A stretch of 42,689 nucleotides of DNA from Actinomycetes bacterium (GTDB lineage: Bacteria; Actinomycetota; Thermoleophilia; BMS3ABIN01): NCBI GenBank assembly GCA_021790115.1, contig JAJYIM010000015.1:1-42689 (forward strand), given 5' to 3'. A program made the translations under genes and the position numbers. The notes under the pieces are model-generated. The model did not search any database. It was not told the origin of the DNA and saw only the letters and a list, made by a program, of their open reading frames with translations. Shown here in pieces: positions 40,498-42,689 of the stretch (position 1 is its first letter; every line of letters begins with the position of its first letter).

Positions 40498-40777
40498 CTA
40501 TTTTCTAAGCAGAGAGGGCCTGACAAGGGGGCGGGAAAGAATCCCCTTTCCAGAAGGGATTCTAAGCAGGGTCTTTGGGCCGCGGCTCTTCTCGACCACT
40601 CGAGCCGCCAGGACGTGGGAGCCCGGGGGATCCTCTGGCTTCTGGTGCGCATGGTGGCCGCTGGTATAGAGCCTTTTGATAGGGCGATGCACTGGTCAGA
40701 TGCGCCGACGACGCCATGCAGCTTGCCAAGTGCCTGTCAGGAACAGGATTCAGCTTTGCTCAACAGCAAGGCTTTTT
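40479..40777 (+). ncRNA. Candidate structured non-coding RNA of the RiPP locus
   Basis: About 300 nt run from the promoter above to an intrinsic terminator at 40754-40777, with no ATG-started open frame having a ribosome-binding site. Nested complementary segments suggest a folded RNA: CCTGACA (40519) with TGTCAGG (40735), GCATGGTG (40649) with CGCCATGC (40712), local stems AGAATCCC/GGGATTCT (40538/40556), and GCGGCTC/GAGCCGC (40582/40602). It matches no RNA class that I recognise (not 6S, tmRNA, SRP or RNase P by their motifs). A frame open from GTG at 40615 is judged spurious. Confidence 0.5.
40754..40777 (+). terminator. Intrinsic terminator of the candidate ncRNA
   Basis: CTTTGCT and AGCAAGG form a 7-bp stem (one G-T pair) around CAAC, followed immediately by CTTTTTGC. 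Confidence 0.65.
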
Positions 40778-40823
40778 GCTCAACAAGCAGCTTAATTTTG
40801 CATAACATTGGCTTCACCTGAAA

Positions 40824-40849
40824 TTCATATCCTTGAGGCATAATATGAA
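40824..40849. promoter_or_regulatory. Inverted repeat in the ncRNA-LOG gap
   Basis: TTCATAT and ATATGAA (7 bp each, 12 bp apart) enclose a TAATAT hexamer. It may be an operator or promoter for a short transcript ending at the terminator 40882-40930. No gene was found between them. Confidence 0.3.
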
Positions 40850-40881
40850 CAGGTAATTGCTTAACCTTCACTTCATCCTTC

Positions 40882-40930
40882 GCAATGGAAATGGCGCCCG
40901 CGGGCGCCGTTTCCATTTGCCGGCTTTTTT
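40882..40930 (+). terminator. Long-stem intrinsic terminator
   Basis: A nearly perfect 19-bp palindrome (GCAATGGAAATGGCGCCCG with its complement, one bulged T) is followed by CCGGC and a run of seven or more T. It terminates plus-strand transcripts ahead of the convergent LOG-family gene. Confidence 0.85.
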
Positions 40931-40944
40931 TGAGTCGGATTCTA
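40927..40944. repeat. Possible diverged terminus of the dispersed repeat
   Basis: TTTTGAGTCGGATTCTAA matches the repeat end TTTTGAGATAGATTCTAA at 15 of 18 positions. As at glnK1, the TTCTA supplies the TAG stop of the adjacent minus-strand gene. The body of the repeat is not present. Confidence 0.4.
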
Positions 40945-41757
40945 AAGCAGCGGGCCTTTCTCGGCTATTGCCACATCCTTAAGCTGCTGGGTGATGTAAT
41001 CGTACGCCTCGTCCACTGAATCAGTGCTGATGAACAGATCCAGATCCTCAGGGTCGATCGTCCCGTGGCGGACGAGCGCATCAAAGTTTATGATGTCACG
41101 CCAGTACTTCTCGCCAAAGAGGACTACAGGCAGGTGCTTGGTGATTTTTCTTGTCTTCAGCAGCGTCAGCAGCTCGAACAGCTCATCAAGAGTGCCATAG
41201 CCGCCGGGGAAAAAAATTACGGCTTTGGCCAGGTAGGCAAACCAGAACTTGCGCATGAAAAAGTAATGGAAATGGAAAGACAGCTCTCTGGTGATATACG
41301 AATTGAAAGCCTGTTCGTTAGGGATGGAAATGGCCATGCCAATGTTCATTCCCCGGGCCCGGGATGCGCCCCGGTTGGCGCTCTCCATGATGCCCGGGCC
41401 GCCGCCGGTGCAGACGACGTAGCGGTGCTCCTCGTCGTTTAACTCTTTCGACCAGGTGGTCAGCCTGGCCGCGAGCTCGTCGGCCGCCTCGTAGTAAAAA
41501 GACATTTCCAGGCGCTGCCTGGCAACGCCGGCTGCCGCCTCGTCGGGCGCCGCCGCCAGCTCGGCTTCGGCCTGCTCGCGCGGGATGAAGCGGGCCGAGC
41601 CCATGAACACGATCGTGTCAACAATGTGGTGGCAGGCAAAGCGGTTTTCCGGCTCCAGGTACTCGGACAGGATGCGCAACGGCCGCCCCGCCCTCTGGTT
41701 CAGGAACCGCTTATTCTCGTATGCTACGAGAGGGCGGCGTTTACGTTTTTGTGGCAT
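40942..41757 (-). CDS. LOG-family protein (lysine decarboxylase-like fold)
   Basis: 271 residues. The Rossmann-like LOG fold is shown by VFMGSARF, CTGGGPGIMESANRGA and the phosphoribohydrolase motif PGGYGTLDELFELLTLLKTRK. LOG enzymes split nucleoside 5'-monophosphates to base plus ribose 5-phosphate and make active cytokinins in some organisms. An extra N-terminal region of about 60 residues, rich in Arg and Glu, and an Ala/Glu-rich insert at about 60-80 make it one of the longer bacterial LOG relatives, whose substrates are uncertain. It is transcribed towards the RiPP locus. Confidence 0.88.
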   Translation of the reverse strand: MPQKRKRRPLVAYENKRFLNQRAGRPLRILSEYLEPENRFACHHIVDTIVFMGSARFIPREQAEAELAAAPDEAAAGVARQRLEMSFYYEAADELAARLTTWSKELNDEEHRYVVCTGGGPGIMESANRGASRARGMNIGMAISIPNEQAFNSYITRELSFHFHYFFMRKFWFAYLAKAVIFFPGGYGTLDELFELLTLLKTRKITKHLPVVLFGEKYWRDIINFDALVRHGTIDPEDLDLFISTDSVDEAYDYITQQLKDVAIAEKGPLL

Positions 41758-41813
41758 GGCTGCTCGCTTTAATTAGGTTAAACTGATCACTCAGCTCGCT
41801 CAGGATTTTCGCT

Positions 41814-42191
41814 TTATGCTTTGCCGTCGGCTCCGCCGACAGCCTTCCGGATGGACGCCTTCAGCTCTTTTATCCTGATCGGCTTGGGGAAGAAATCAAA
41901 CACGTCGCCTTTGATCGCCTCAATGGCGACATCCAGATTGGCAAAAGCTGTGATCATGATCACTTTTGTGTCCGAGTTAAGCTGCTTGACTGCTTTTAAG
42001 ATCTCGAACCCGTCGATGCCCCTCATTTTCAGGTCCGTGACCACGACATCGAACGGGGCCTCCTGCAGGCGCTTGAGCGCGGCTGCTCCCTCCACAAAAG
42101 TTTCCACTTGGTAGCCGTCATCCTCAAGCGAGATCTTGGTCATATCACCAACAATCTTCTCGTCATCAACGATCATTATCCTTTTGCTCAT
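41814..42191 (-). CDS. Single-domain response regulator (receiver only)
   Basis: 125 residues, a CheY-like receiver with acidic pair D9-D10 (MIVDDEK), phosphoacceptor D53 (VVVTDLKMRGIDG), T in MITAFA and K in FFPKPIRIKELK. The sequence resembles receivers of NtrC-type proteins but there is no output domain. Such proteins relay phosphate or act by protein contacts. No kinase is adjacent. It ends 56 bp before the LOG-family start on the same strand. Confidence 0.92.
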   Translation of the reverse strand: MSKRIMIVDDEKIVGDMTKISLEDDGYQVETFVEGAAALKRLQEAPFDVVVTDLKMRGIDGFEILKAVKQLNSDTKVIMITAFANLDVAIEAIKGDVFDFFPKPIRIKELKASIRKAVGGADGKA

Positions 42192-42344
42192 ATCCCTTCC
42201 TCGTCTGCCTGAAAAAGCCTCCCCGGGCGGCCAAAATTCGTCCGGATTTACGACCGGTCAGAAAGATTATAGGCTTCACATTAATAATATTGAAGCCGGT
42301 CAAATGATATATCCCTTTTGCCAGAAAAATAATAGAACAACCTG

Positions 42345-42689
42345 ATGATGCGTCGCCTGTCTGAGTCCTTTCGTCAAGCGGGATTAATTTTTCTGATCAC
42401 CCGGGGAGGGCTTATGGTCTTGGCACCCCTCGCTTACCTGGCGCTGACCAGGCTTATCCCCGAGCTGTTGCATGTCTCGCCCCCTGTTTACCACCCTTTG
42501 CTTGGCAATGTCAGCGGCGTTGCAAGCTATCTGATAAGTCCGTGGGCACGCTGGGACGCGGGCTGGTACCTCCAGATCGCCCACTACGGCTATTCCGCCT
42601 CTGACAGCAGCACGGCCTTCTTCCCCCTCTATCCAATGCTGGTGGCCCTGCTGGGGCCGGTCTTTGGCGGAAACGACGTGGTCGCGGGG
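42345..42689 (+). CDS. PIG-V-like mannosyltransferase family membrane protein (partial)
   Basis: 115 codons, running off the window. A first membrane helix (LITRGGLMVLAPLAYLALTRL) is followed by SPWARWDAGWYLQIAHYGYS and TAFFPLYPMLVALLGPVFGG. The W-D-x-x-W-Y and FFPLYP motifs are typical of GPI-mannosyltransferase-2/PIG-V-like lipid-dependent glycosyltransferases found in actinobacteria. The conserved D in RWDAGWY is the likely catalytic residue. The start is ATG at 42345 or 42348, with no clear ribosome-binding site. The C-terminal membrane helices are outside the window. Confidence 0.8.
   Translation, partial: MMRRLSESFRQAGLIFLITRGGLMVLAPLAYLALTRLIPELLHVSPPVYHPLLGNVSGVASYLISPWARWDAGWYLQIAHYGYSASDSSTAFFPLYPMLVALLGPVFGGNDVVAG

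Noticed and set aside
40615-40821. Possible 68-residue protein in the gap after the maturase
   Set aside because: It has a GTG start without a ribosome-binding site and a low-complexity product, and it runs through an intrinsic terminator at 40754-40777.

Overview
The window is a GC-rich bacterial chromosome segment. Actinobacterial-style 11-bp direct-repeat Pho boxes, likely leaderless starts, a GSI-alpha-type glutamine synthetase and the absence of any recognisable outer-membrane gene suggest a Gram-positive-type lineage, perhaps a deep-branching Actinomycetota. That placement is an inference, and there is no rRNA or tRNA to test it.

Layout. 1-1.7 kb: a small toxin-antitoxin patch (vapBC with an operator, and a MNT/HEPN pair whose HEPN gene is frameshifted). 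1.7-3.7 kb: greA-lysS. 3.9-7 kb: a two-component system (TCS) beside a secreted DUF5666-like protein. 7-11.6 kb: a methyltransferase, a frameshifted alkaline-phosphatase-superfamily gene and a NosD-like beta-helix protein. 11.9-15.5 kb: an MFS transporter and the preQ1 genes queD-queC-queF, convergent with queE. 15.6-22.6 kb: phosphate genes, with pstS divergent from pstCAB-phoU-phoR and phoB convergent at the end. Four-unit Pho boxes face each way in the pstS/pstC gap. 22.7-23.8 kb: three small cysteine-rich or zinc-ribbon proteins. 23.8-27 kb and 32.9-37 kb: nitrogen genes, comprising glnA, three ammonium transporters and three PII proteins. The PII proteins all lack Tyr51, and GlnA has Phe at the usual adenylylation tyrosine. 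27.3-32.7 kb: a second TCS, a secreted peptide, and an ABC-2 exporter with a lipoprotein. 37.3-40.9 kb: the most unusual region. 40.9 kb to the end: a LOG-family protein, a lone receiver protein and the start of a PIG-V-like mannosyltransferase.

The standout system at 37.3-40.8 kb appears to be an unrecognised RiPP locus: a BlaI/MecI-type repressor, an M56 membrane metalloprotease, a 54-residue peptide carrying two tandem CCW(F/Y)WG units, and a radical-SAM/SPASM maturase. The BlaI promoter overlaps a TACTAT-N4-ATAGTA dyad. Almost the same dyad recurs just after the maturase, beside a perfect TTGACA-N17-TATAAT promoter. That promoter leads into about 300 nt with nested complementary segments and an intrinsic terminator, which is a candidate BlaI-controlled non-coding RNA.

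A family of about 180-bp palindromic repeats with 18-bp terminal inverted repeats is scattered through intergenic regions: five copies plus terminal fragments. In at least two places the end of the repeat supplies the stop codon of the neighbouring gene. No transposase is present in the window.
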